Source: JAGVSV01 sp040766135
Lineage (GTDB): Bacteria; Bacillota; Clostridia; Christensenellales; Aristaeellaceae
Direction: 5' to 3'
Length of the DNA stretch: 64,000 nt
Assembly: GCA_040766135.1 (NCBI GenBank)
Contig: JAXGRA010000001.1
Coordinates: 1 to 64,000, forward strand
Shown: piece after piece, positions 17,353-25,308 of the stretch
How positions within the stretch are numbered: the stretch's first letter is position 1
Layout of the letters: every line of letters starts with the position of its first letter
Made by a program: the position numbers and the translations under genes
Notes under the pieces: generated by a model
Databases searched by the model: none
Told to the model about the DNA's origin: nothing
Seen by the model: only the letters and a program-made list of their open reading frames with translations

Positions 17353-18405
17353 CTATCCCTGCCCTGTTTCTTCCTCGGTTTCGCGCAGCACCTTGAGCAC
17401 CATCTTGGTTTCGGCCACGGGCCAGGGCGCGTCATCCGGGGTGAAATAGCCCACCTGCGCCACCCGGCCTTCCACGAGGCGGTTGTCCCGCCCGATGGGC
17501 ACCAGCACGCGGTCGCCGGGGCGGATGGAATTGTCCTCCGTGCGGTAGTTGAGCACCCGGTGCGCCCGGCCTACCTCCACCGACAGATAGATCAACTCCC
17601 CCGGGCGCACGCCGTGGCCGTAGGCGGCCAGGTCAAACATCTCACCGGGGTTGCCGAAAAAGGCCATAAACTCGCGAAACCGGCCCATGAACATGGGCCA
17701 CTCCGACGGCAATACGTTGCGCGCATAGGCACCCTGCCAGATGTCCGGCGCAAGGCCGCGCCGCTTGACAGTCAGCGTAAACTGCGGGGCGTTGGGGGTT
17801 TCCAGCGGGGACACCCGCGGCACCTGCCGGAACATCAGCACGCAGCTGTCTAAAAAATTCTGTACGGCTTCCTTCATGCGCAAGGTAAGCGTATAGGTCA
17901 GCACATTGTTTTCGAGCCGTGTAATGGCCACGGTGCCCGCCCTGCGTGCGATGTGCAGCCGCTGGGTATAGGGGCGCGCAACGGGCTGGCGCTCGCCGTC
18001 GGATATCATGACATCGCGCGTGACCACCAGCGTAATGACGTCAATGCGCTCCGGCGTGGACTGCGGCACCAGCAGATCCACCGCGCGCAAAAACTCCTCC
18101 CAGTTGTCCGGGTGCGCGCGGTCGCCCTCCACCAGCACGTCAGGCTCGCCCGGCCTGCGGTAGGTCAGCGTCCATACCTCGCCGCCGGGGCCAAAGGGGT
18201 CGATGTTGGCGCGCGGCCAGCGCTCGATGCCCACGTTGTCCAAGGCTTCCAGAAAACTGCGGCTGACGTGTGCGTCCATGTGGATTTCCTCCACATCGGG
18301 GTAGCGCGTGCTTTCCAATCGCGCAACGATGTGATCATCCTCCCAATGAACGCGCAGCGCAAACAGCTCGGTGGGCAGCGCGCGGGTGAACGTCAGCAGC
18401 TCCAT
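17353..18405 (-). CDS. Unrecognised protein with a PriA-like C-terminal segment
   Basis: About 350 residues, no membrane segment or leader. I do not recognise the family. The N-terminal half is rich in strand-like patterns (DVEEIHMDAHVSRSFLEAL, EVWTLTYRRPGE, IDVITLVVTRDVM). The last 80 residues read LIYLSVEVGRAHRVLNYRT, RPGDRVLVPIGRDNRLVEGRVAQVGYF, which resembles the PriA N-terminal 3'-DNA-binding fold (RxGDxVxVPFG...xGxV). Whether it binds nucleic acid is unknown. ATG 18405 overlaps the upstream stop by one base (TGATG), with GTG 18408 as an alternative; it is the third gene of a minus-strand operon with a sugar isomerase and an oxidoreductase. Confidence 0.55.
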   Translation of the reverse strand: MELLTFTRALPTELFALRVHWEDDHIVARLESTRYPDVEEIHMDAHVSRSFLEALDNVGIERWPRANIDPFGPGGEVWTLTYRRPGEPDVLVEGDRAHPDNWEEFLRAVDLLVPQSTPERIDVITLVVTRDVMISDGERQPVARPYTQRLHIARRAGTVAITRLENNVLTYTLTLRMKEAVQNFLDSCVLMFRQVPRVSPLETPNAPQFTLTVKRRGLAPDIWQGAYARNVLPSEWPMFMGRFREFMAFFGNPGEMFDLAAYGHGVRPGELIYLSVEVGRAHRVLNYRTEDNSIRPGDRVLVPIGRDNRLVEGRVAQVGYFTPDDAPWPVAETKMVLKVLRETEEETGQG

Positions 18406-19172
18406 CACACGTTGGCCAGCCGTATCTCGGCCAGCTGGCGGGCCACCTTTTTATATTCATCCTCGCCGGAGTGATGCTCCAGCCCCCACAGGCCCTGGTA
18501 GCCCGCCTCACGCATCAGTGGCAGGTAGGTTTCGGCGCGGTGGGCATGCTCATAGTTGACATGCGTGTGCACGGCCATGGGTGCGGCCAGCAGGTTGTTG
18601 TTGTCCGCCGTTTCACCCTCGTCCAAATCCCAGTTACCCAAGTGCAGCAGCATGCCGTAGGCCGGGGAATTGACGCGTTTATATAATTCGCGCTGCACCG
18701 ACAGCCTGCGCGATGCGCCCCAGTGGTTTTCCGGGCCTACCTTGAAGCCTGCGTTCTCGCCGCGCTTGGCATAGGCGGTAAAACGCTCGGTCACGACATC
18801 CCATTGCTGCGGGCTTACATCGCGCTCGCGCACGCCGATGTCAAAGCGCACGGTCTTGGCACCTAAGATTTCGGCGGCCAGCAGGCAGTTGAGCGCGGTT
18901 TGATCGTTTTGCTTGCGCACCTCCGGGTCGTCATCCCATGGATGCGCCCAGTCGCAGCACAGGCTGGCCAGCTGTAAATTGCGCTCATCCATGGCGTGGC
19001 GGATGGCCTTTAAATACGCCACATCATAGTTACCCTTGAAAAACCCGTTCCAGATATCGGCCCAGCCCACGTGGTAGCGAAATCGCACGCTTTCCAGGTA
19101 GGAGAACACGTCAATGCGGTTCTGGTTGAGCAAGCCATGAAAAGAATAGGATGCAATCGAAACATTATCCAT
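18405..19172 (-). CDS. Sugar phosphate isomerase/epimerase-like TIM barrel protein
   Basis: A 255-residue AP-endonuclease-2/xylose-isomerase-like barrel protein. The pattern includes IASYSFHGLLNQ at strand 1, QLASLCCDWAHPW, GAKTVRFDIGV, KVGPENHWGASRR with metal-ligand candidates Glu and His, MLLHLGNWD, AVHTHVNYEHAH and GLWGLEHHSGED. These acidic and His residues are at the usual divalent-metal positions. The gene starts after GGGAGG, 14 nt downstream of the oxidoreductase, and overlaps the next gene. The combination suggests conversion of a sugar or inositol; the substrate is not known. Confidence 0.8.
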   Translation of the reverse strand: MDNVSIASYSFHGLLNQNRIDVFSYLESVRFRYHVGWADIWNGFFKGNYDVAYLKAIRHAMDERNLQLASLCCDWAHPWDDDPEVRKQNDQTALNCLLAAEILGAKTVRFDIGVRERDVSPQQWDVVTERFTAYAKRGENAGFKVGPENHWGASRRLSVQRELYKRVNSPAYGMLLHLGNWDLDEGETADNNNLLAAPMAVHTHVNYEHAHRAETYLPLMREAGYQGLWGLEHHSGEDEYKKVARQLAEIRLANV

Positions 19173-19186
19173 AGGTAAATCCTCCC

Positions 19187-20341
19187 TTATATACTGTAAA
19201 ACGGCCAGGGCTTGTAGACGATGGTGCCAAAGGGCGTGTCCTGCTCGGTCAGCGCGTTGGATTCTGACAGCGCTTCGATTTCATCGGCGGTGACCTCGCG
19301 CCCCAATTTGCCGGACAGGAAGATGCCCTCGGACAGGAACATGGTGTTCAGCGCGATTTCCGCGGTGTTGAGTAGCGGCACCTGCCCGCGTAGCGCGGCG
19401 ATCCAGTGCTTCTGGCTGCTGTCGTAGAAAGCGGTTTCGGGGATCAGTTGGTGGTTGCGGTATTCATCGGCGCTCAGGTCAGCCGTTGCGGTCAGCGTCA
19501 GGTCGGCGTCAGAAAAGTAATAGGAGAACGGCTCCAAGCACACCCCGCCCAGCGAGCCTGCAATCACGCTGCCGCCAAAGGGCGGCGCATGGATGGCCCA
19601 GGATTCAATGATGTCCATCGTCAGGCCGTCGGCAAAGTACGCCAGGCCCACGCCCAATTCATCCACGTCAAAGCCCGATTCCGCGCGGCGCTTTTCATCC
19701 ATCGGGATTTCCTGATACGTGCGGCCCGATACGCGCAGCGGCCTGGGGTTGTCCAACAGGTATAGAAGCTGCGCAATGTGGTACACGCCCATGTCATACA
19801 GCGCGCCGCCGCCGGCCATGTGCATGGAGTTGAACTCCTTTTCGGCATATCCATCCACAAACGGCCGCCCGCGCCGCCGGTAGCCCGTGCTGCGCGCGTG
19901 GTAGATGTGCCCCAAGCGCCCGGCGTCAATCAGCTTGCGCGCGGCGCGCGTGTTGGGCTTGTACAGGGAGGCCAACTGGATGTGCAGCTTGCATTCCAGC
20001 TGCTGCGCCAGGTCGTACATGGCCTTGGCATCGCGATAGCTGCCCGCCATGGGCTTTTCGCAGTAGCAGTCCAGGCCCGATAACATCACATCGCACGCAA
20101 TGGGCGCGTGCAGGTTGTTGTGCAGGCAGACATCCACTGCGTCCAAGTCATCGCGCTGGAGCATCTCGCGGTAGTCTACATAGGTATGCTCGACACCGTA
20201 CTTTTGTGCCGAAGCCTGCAATTTGTCCTGCAGGATATCGCACACAGCGACCACTTTTACGCCATCCATTTGGGCGTACTCCTGCAGGTGCGATTGTGCG
20301 ATGATGCCTTGCCCGATCATACCGATACGGATTTCTTTCAT
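19187..20341 (-). CDS. Gfo/Idh/MocA-family oxidoreductase (second copy)
   Basis: A 384-residue protein. ATG 20341 follows GGGAGG and begins KEIRIGMIGQGIIAQSHLQ, a clean Rossmann start; the upstream in-frame extension is not plausible. The family motif CYCEKPMAGS, with the catalytic-site Lys, is intact, unlike in the first copy at 5029. The C-terminal part holds GGGALYDMGVYHIAQLLYLL, with a typical G-x-x-x-D-x-x-x-H substrate-site pattern. It is the first gene of an operon with an isomerase and an unknown gene, and has its own promoter in the divergent region shared with citD. Probably an inositol or sugar dehydrogenase. Confidence 0.85.
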   Translation of the reverse strand: MKEIRIGMIGQGIIAQSHLQEYAQMDGVKVVAVCDILQDKLQASAQKYGVEHTYVDYREMLQRDDLDAVDVCLHNNLHAPIACDVMLSGLDCYCEKPMAGSYRDAKAMYDLAQQLECKLHIQLASLYKPNTRAARKLIDAGRLGHIYHARSTGYRRRGRPFVDGYAEKEFNSMHMAGGGALYDMGVYHIAQLLYLLDNPRPLRVSGRTYQEIPMDEKRRAESGFDVDELGVGLAYFADGLTMDIIESWAIHAPPFGGSVIAGSLGGVCLEPFSYYFSDADLTLTATADLSADEYRNHQLIPETAFYDSSQKHWIAALRGQVPLLNTAEIALNTMFLSEGIFLSGKLGREVTADEIEALSESNALTEQDTPFGTIVYKPWPFYSI

Positions 20342-20374
20342 CTGTATGCGCCTCCCGTATGATGTTCTACCTGC

Positions 20375-20404
20375 ATGATAGCCGGGCAGGATGGGGTGTG
20401 TCAA
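20375..20404 (-). promoter_or_regulatory. Promoter of the oxidoreductase-isomerase operon
   Basis: On the minus strand TTGACA (20404-20399), 18 nt, TATCAT (20380-20375), 34 nt before the ATG at 20341. Confidence 0.65.
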
Positions 20405-20420
20405 TATGCCGCGCGCGGGG

Positions 20421-20449
20421 TTTACTTTGTGCGCATAAATGATTATGCT
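20421..20449 (+). promoter_or_regulatory. Possible promoter of citDEF
   Basis: TTTACT (20421-20426), 17 nt, TATGCT (20444-20449), 34 nt before citD. Both hexamers depart from consensus, as expected of a regulated promoter. Confidence 0.4.
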
Positions 20450-20483
20450 ACTCACAGACAGTTTGCAAACGGGGGTGCGCTTC

Positions 20484-20750
20484 ATGAAAATAGTCAAAAC
20501 GGCCTCGGCCGGGACGCTGGAATCCAATGACGTGCTGGTGACGGTGGAGCCGGGCGAGGGCATCAGGCTGGACATCGAATCGGTGGTGTATCAGCAGTTT
20601 GGGCAGGCCATCCGTGCCACGGTGATGGACACGCTGGCGGCGCTGGATGTGACCGATGCCACGCTGCACCTGAACGATCGCGGCGCGCTGGACTGCACCA
20701 TTGCAGCGCGGGTGGAGACCGCTGCCCGCCGCGCAGGGGAGGGCGTATGA
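20484..20750 (+). CDS. citD: Citrate lyase acyl carrier protein (gamma subunit)
   Basis: An 88-residue acyl carrier protein. It starts MKIVKTASAGTLESND, where Ser14 in the GTLES motif is the known attachment site of the phosphoribosyl-dephospho-CoA prosthetic group. The C-terminal half (DATLHLNDRGALDCTIAARVETA) matches CitD. GGGGG lies 9-13 nt upstream of the ATG. It overlaps citE by 4 nt. CitD carries acetyl and citryl groups between the CitF transferase and CitE lyase sites in the anaerobic cleavage of citrate to acetate and oxaloacetate. Confidence 0.93.
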   Translation: MKIVKTASAGTLESNDVLVTVEPGEGIRLDIESVVYQQFGQAIRATVMDTLAALDVTDATLHLNDRGALDCTIAARVETAARRAGEGV

Positions 20751-21625
20751 GACGCAGTTTGCTGTTTATCCCGGGCAATAACCCCGGCATGCTGATGGGC
20801 GCGGACATCCATGGCGCGGATGCCGTGATATTTGACTTGGAGGATGCCGTAGCGCCCACCGAAAAGGATGCCGCGCGCATTTTGGTGCGCAACGCCATGC
20901 GCGCCATGCCGGATTTGGGCGTGGAGGTGGTGGTGCGCGTCAACCCGCTGGCGACGGATTATTTTATCCAGGACATCCAAACAATGGTGCCGCTTCACCC
21001 CAAGCTAATCATGCCCACCAAGGTGGCCTCGGCCGAGGATGTGGCGCATATTTCCGCCGCCGTGGCCGCAGCCGAGCAGGCCAACGGCATGCCCGAGGGC
21101 AGCATCGGCCTGCTGCCGCTGCTGGAAACCGCGCAGGGCATTGAAAACGCCTATGCCATCGCGGGCAGTGACCCGCGGGTAACGGGGCTGCTGCTGGGGG
21201 CGGAGGACTTATCCAGCGATTTGCAGGCCATCCGCAGCAAACAGGGGGCAGAAATCCTGTACGCGCGCGGGCGCATTGTGATGGCCGCGCGCGCGGCGGG
21301 CGTTGAGGTGTATGACACGCCCTTTACCGATGTCAACGATGCCGAGGGCATGGCCGAAGATGCACGCCTGGCGCGCGCGCTGGGCTTTTCGGGCAAGGCC
21401 GTGATATCGCCCCGGCATGTGGAAGCCGTGAACGCGGCCTTTACACCCACCCAGGATGAAATTATCTATGCACGTGAAGTGATGTTAGCCATTGCCGAGG
21501 CGCAGCAACAGGGCAGGGGCGCGATATCGCTGCGCGGCAAAATGGTGGACAAGCCCATTGTGGACCGCGCGCAGCGCGTGCTGGCCACGGCCCAACAGTT
21601 AGGGCTGGAAGGGAGCGACCTATGA
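20747..21625 (+). CDS. citE: Citrate lyase beta subunit (citryl-ACP lyase)
   Basis: A 292-residue member of the HpcH/HpaI aldolase-like CitE family. Motifs are RRSLLFIPGNNPGML at the start, ADAVIFDLEDAVAP with the metal-ligand acidic residues, IGLLPLLETAQGI with the Glu ligand and GLLLGAEDLSSDL with the Asp ligand. It splits citryl-ACP to acetyl-ACP and oxaloacetate with Mg2+. Usual length. It overlaps citD and citF by 4 nt each (ATGA), so the three subunits should be made in step. Confidence 0.94.
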   Translation: MRRSLLFIPGNNPGMLMGADIHGADAVIFDLEDAVAPTEKDAARILVRNAMRAMPDLGVEVVVRVNPLATDYFIQDIQTMVPLHPKLIMPTKVASAEDVAHISAAVAAAEQANGMPEGSIGLLPLLETAQGIENAYAIAGSDPRVTGLLLGAEDLSSDLQAIRSKQGAEILYARGRIVMAARAAGVEVYDTPFTDVNDAEGMAEDARLARALGFSGKAVISPRHVEAVNAAFTPTQDEIIYAREVMLAIAEAQQQGRGAISLRGKMVDKPIVDRAQRVLATAQQLGLEGSDL

Positions 21626-23031
21626 GCAAACTGGTACACAGCTTAGCCGATGCCATCCGCGCCAGCGGCCTGCAAAGCGGCATGACGGTGTCCTTCCACC
21701 ACCATTTGCGCAACGGCGATGCCGTGCTCAACATGGTGCTGGCCGAAGCCGCGCGCCAGGGCTTGCGCGATTTGACGGTGCAGGCCAGCTCGCTGTTTGA
21801 TGTGCACCTGCCGCTGCTGGATCATATCCGTTCCGGCGTGGTCACGGGCATTGAAACCAACTACATGGCCGCTGGTATCGGACGCGCCATTTCCGAGGGT
21901 ATTCTTCAAAAGCCCGTGGTGTTCCGCAGCCATGGCGGGCGGCCTGCCGCCATTGAAAGCGGGCGGGTGGTCATCGACGTGGCGTTCATCGCGGCACCGG
22001 CCAGCGATGCGCAGGGCAACGCCAACGGCGTGCTGGGCCCGGCGGCCTGTGGCTCGTTAGGGTATGCCATGCCCGATGCCAAGCACGCAAAAAAAGTGGT
22101 AATCATCACCGACCATCTGATGCCCTATCCCCTGAACCCGCATCCCATTGAGGAAACGGATGTGGACCTGGTGGTTCAGGTGGAATCCATCGGCGATCCC
22201 AAGGGCATTGTGTCGGGCACCACGCGCATCACGCGCGACCCGGTGGGGTTGTCCATCGCCAAATTAGCCGCGCAGGTGATTGCGCACTCCGGGCTGATGG
22301 TGGACGGGTTTTCTTTCCAGACCGGGGCGGGCGGCGCATCGCTGGCGGTGACGGAGTATCTGAAACCTCTCCTGCGCAAACAGCAGGTGCAGGGCAGCTT
22401 CGGCCTGGGCGGCATCACTGGGTATCTGGTGGATATGCTCAGCGAAGGATACTTTCAAAACTTGATGGACGTGCAGTGTTTTGACTTAGCGGCGGTGGCC
22501 TCTATACGCGACAACCCCCGGCATCAGGAAATTTCCGCCACGCGCTACGCCAGCCCTAACGCGCGCTCCTGCGCGGTGAAATCGCTGGACACGGTGGTGC
22601 TGGGTGCGACGGAAATTGACCTTAACTTCAACGTCAACGTGCACACCGATTCCAACGGATACATCATGGGCGGCTCAGGCGGACACAGCGATACCGCCGA
22701 GGGGGCCAAGCTGTCGCTGATTGTGGCGCCGCTGTTCCGTGCGCGGCTGCCCATCATCGTGGACAAGGTCACCTGCGTGACCACCAAGGGCAGCGCCGTG
22801 GATGCGCTGGTTACCCAGCGCGGCGTGGCAATTAACCCGCGCAGGCAGGATTTGAAAGACAACCTGAAAGCCGCCGGGCTGCCTGTGTTTGAGATTGACG
22901 AGTTGCAGGCGCAGGCGCACAAACTGACCGGCGTGCCCGTGCCCGTCAAACCGCAGGGACGCGTGGTGGCGCAGGTGGAATATCCCTTGGGCGGCATTGT
23001 GGACGAAATCCGCAGCGTGCATGCAGACTGA
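21622..23031 (+). CDS. citF: Citrate lyase alpha subunit (citrate:acetyl-ACP transferase)
   Basis: A 469-residue CoA-transferase-like subunit that swaps citrate for acetate on CitD. Recognised from SGMTVSFHHHLRNGD, GIETNYMAAGIGRAI, VVFRSHGGRPAAIESG, FIAAPASDAQGNANG and VHTDSNGYIMGGSGGHSD. Common CitF proteins are about 500-520 residues; here the N-terminal arm of about 40 residues is absent. The usual helper genes citC (ligase), citX and citG are not in this window on either side, so maturation must be supplied elsewhere. One base separates its stop from the convergent neighbour. Confidence 0.93.
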   Translation: MSKLVHSLADAIRASGLQSGMTVSFHHHLRNGDAVLNMVLAEAARQGLRDLTVQASSLFDVHLPLLDHIRSGVVTGIETNYMAAGIGRAISEGILQKPVVFRSHGGRPAAIESGRVVIDVAFIAAPASDAQGNANGVLGPAACGSLGYAMPDAKHAKKVVIITDHLMPYPLNPHPIEETDVDLVVQVESIGDPKGIVSGTTRITRDPVGLSIAKLAAQVIAHSGLMVDGFSFQTGAGGASLAVTEYLKPLLRKQQVQGSFGLGGITGYLVDMLSEGYFQNLMDVQCFDLAAVASIRDNPRHQEISATRYASPNARSCAVKSLDTVVLGATEIDLNFNVNVHTDSNGYIMGGSGGHSDTAEGAKLSLIVAPLFRARLPIIVDKVTCVTTKGSAVDALVTQRGVAINPRRQDLKDNLKAAGLPVFEIDELQAQAHKLTGVPVPVKPQGRVVAQVEYPLGGIVDEIRSVHAD

Positions 23032-23032
23032 T

Positions 23033-24031
23033 TCAGGGCTGCTCGCTATATGTTCCAATGCCGATGATATCAGGCTGAGAGCGCGTTTTGTGGTAGTTGT
23101 TGTAGGTGCCGGGCGTCATCACGTTTTTGCCCATAAACATCATGGCGGCGGTCTGCCCGCCGTCTAAGTTATAGGCCATCATGCATCCCTGCTCCAGCAG
23201 GCGGTCAGCCACGAAATCAAGCGGCTGCCCGTCGGAGCGCTTGTTGCGCCCTTCGACCAGTATGCCCACGGCGTGGCCCGGTGCGGCCAGGCCGATGGCG
23301 CTGCGCGGCTCATAGGAGTGCCAGGCGTTTTTCAGCCGTTCATCGATGACGCCGTCCTGTATCAATATGGGACCAAATGCAAACACATCGGTAGCGCCCT
23401 GCTGCACATATTCCTGCGCGGCGATTTGGCCGGGGTAATGTACCTCCATGCGCCCGTCCGGGTACAGCGAAAGCTCATCCAGCGGCGCTACGCCGGTGAC
23501 GGCCTTGGAATAGGTTTTGCTGTGGATGATGCGCCCGCCGCGGATGATGATGCCGGGGTAGCGCTTTTCGCGCACGCGGTAGGTGAACAGATCGCCGTTT
23601 TGTGCGTAGATGACGCGGTGGCGGGAGGCAATGATTTCGGGCTTGTCGTTGCCGCGTCCGGACTTTTCCTCGTTGGCCAAAAAGGAGCGGAAGGCCAGCC
23701 CTTCATCAAAGTAAATATGGGAGATGTACCACACCGTGGGACGCCTGCGCACTTTTTCGGCAAAGCGCGTGATGTCCACATGCAGCTGCTGGTCGATGTA
23801 TATCCATCGCCCGGCTTTTTCGTCTATATGCACAAACGGAGCCTGCCCCTGGGGCAGGAAAAGCCCGGACAGCACGGGGTATTACTCAAACGGCGGCGGG
23901 GTTAGCCCGACATAGGATGGAGCGGGCGTGGGCGTGGCTGTGTCCTCTACCACAAACTGCCCCTCTGCATGCGACAAAAACAGCATCAGCGCCAACAGCG
24001 CCACAACCCGCCACAGACAAAATCGCTTCAT
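23033..24031 (-). pseudogene. Secreted phosphodiester glycosidase split by an in-frame TAA
   Basis: ATG 24031 after AGGAGGG starts a signal peptide (FCLWRVVALLALMLFLSHAEG) and a Pro/Thr linker, which ends at a TAA (23884-23882). The same frame resumes immediately as YPVLSGLFLPQGQAPF and runs to 23033 as a full NAGPA domain (IYAQNGDLFTYRV, FAFGPILIQDGVI, MAYNLDGGQTAAMMFMG). A single change in one codon (for example GAA or CAA to TAA) explains the break. Without readthrough, the catalytic domain would lack a leader. It is divergent from the CapA-like gene and shares its promoter region. Confidence 0.8.
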
Positions 24032-24052
24032 CCGACCCTCCTAATGAAAGCG

Positions 24053-24119
24053 ACAGTAGCACCGGGGATGTAACAGTGTCAAGTATTTCCTTGACACTGC
24101 CAGGTGCCGTTGCTACAAT
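24053..24119. promoter_or_regulatory. Back-to-back promoters on an 8-bp palindrome
   Basis: Rightward: TTGACA (24091-24096), 17 nt, TACAAT (24114-24119). Leftward: TTGACA (24082-24077), 18 nt, TACTGT (24058-24053). Both -35 boxes lie in one perfect inverted repeat, GTGTCAAG-6 nt-CTTGACAC (24076-24097). A regulator bound there would cover both -35 boxes. The rightward -10 ends 8 nt before the ATG at 24127, giving a leaderless message. Confidence 0.7.
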
Positions 24120-24126
24120 TCGCGCT

Positions 24127-25236
24127 ATGAAAACGCCTGCTTTTCGTGTGTTGATTTTTGTGCTGCTGCTGTCGCTGGTGTGCCCGGCTGCGGCATCTGT
24201 AGTGGAGCCTGTGCCCGAGGGCGGCACGGAGATTGTCATTACTTTCGGCGGCGATTGCACGCTGGCCACGCTGGAGCGGCTGCGCGGCCATCCCGAACTG
24301 TCCTTTGACAGCTATATCACGCGCTATGGGTACAGCTATCCGTTTTCCAAGCTGCGCAAAGTGTTTTGGCATGATGACCTGACGGTGGTCAACCTGGAAA
24401 ATGTGTTTTCCAACTCCGACCAGGGCAAAATCAAGAAAACGTATAACTTCCGCGGCCCGATGGATTATGCAAAGATACTCTCCTTTGGCAGCGTGGAGGC
24501 CGTAACCATCGCCAACAACCACATCGTGGACTATGGCCGCCAGGGCGCGCTCAACACCGTAAAGGCGCTGGAGGCCGAAGGCGTTGCCTGGTTTGGCGCC
24601 ACTGATCTGGTTTCAGGCACTTGGGTATATGAAAAGAACGGCATCACGATTGGCTTTACCGGCGCCTACATCGGCTTTTGGAAGGCCCGCAAGCCCGATC
24701 TGCGCAAAACCTTTGAGGACTTGAAAGCGCAGGGCTGCGACCTGATCATAGCCTCCATGCACGGCGGCAGCGAGTATATCAAACAGCACGATTCCTGGCA
24801 GACGCGCATGGCCAACTGGATGATTAACGAAGGCGCGGCGCTGGTGTTCGGGCATCATCCGCATGTGCTGCACGGCGTGGAAATTATCAATGGGCGCACG
24901 GTGTTTCATTCACTGGGCAATCTGTCCTTTGGCGGCAACCCACAGTTAAAGTCGCGCGCCCGTTTAAGCATGGTGGCGCAGGTGCGGTTTTTGTTTGACA
25001 AGGACAAGCAATATATCGGCCATCAAACCACTCTCATCCCGGTGCGGCCGTCCAGCCGCACGGATGTAAACGACTATCAGCCCGTGCTGCTCTCCGGCGA
25101 GGAAGCGCACGAGGTCATCGCGCTGGTGCAGTCTGATACACTTTTTCCCCTGAACCCCCATGTGGACGGCGTGGGCGCGGTGCAGGACTTTGTGCCTGCC
25201 GTGGCGACGCCTGCGCCTACACCGGCCATTCAGTAA
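24127..25236 (+). CDS. Secreted CapA/PGA_cap-type metallophosphatase-like protein
   Basis: A 369-residue exported protein with a signal peptide (about residues 1-23, LIFVLLLSLVCPAAA). The CapA-type domain shows ITFGGDCTLATLE, LTVVNLENVFS, TIANNHIVDYGRQGALNT, IASMHGGSEYI and ALVFGHHPHVLHGVE, the D/N/H residues of a calcineurin-like metal site. Family members take part in poly-gamma-glutamate capsule handling, but no pgs genes are near, so the role here is open. There is no Shine-Dalgarno; the promoter predicts that the ATG is at or next to the transcription start. An upstream in-frame extension exists but lies outside the promoter. Confidence 0.85.
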   Translation: MKTPAFRVLIFVLLLSLVCPAAASVVEPVPEGGTEIVITFGGDCTLATLERLRGHPELSFDSYITRYGYSYPFSKLRKVFWHDDLTVVNLENVFSNSDQGKIKKTYNFRGPMDYAKILSFGSVEAVTIANNHIVDYGRQGALNTVKALEAEGVAWFGATDLVSGTWVYEKNGITIGFTGAYIGFWKARKPDLRKTFEDLKAQGCDLIIASMHGGSEYIKQHDSWQTRMANWMINEGAALVFGHHPHVLHGVEIINGRTVFHSLGNLSFGGNPQLKSRARLSMVAQVRFLFDKDKQYIGHQTTLIPVRPSSRTDVNDYQPVLLSGEEAHEVIALVQSDTLFPLNPHVDGVGAVQDFVPAVATPAPTPAIQ

Positions 25237-25308
25237 AAGTACGGCTGGTAAGAGGTTGCCCATAACTGTTCTATATCAGCATAAGGCAGAGCTTATCATG
25301 GAGAGCAT

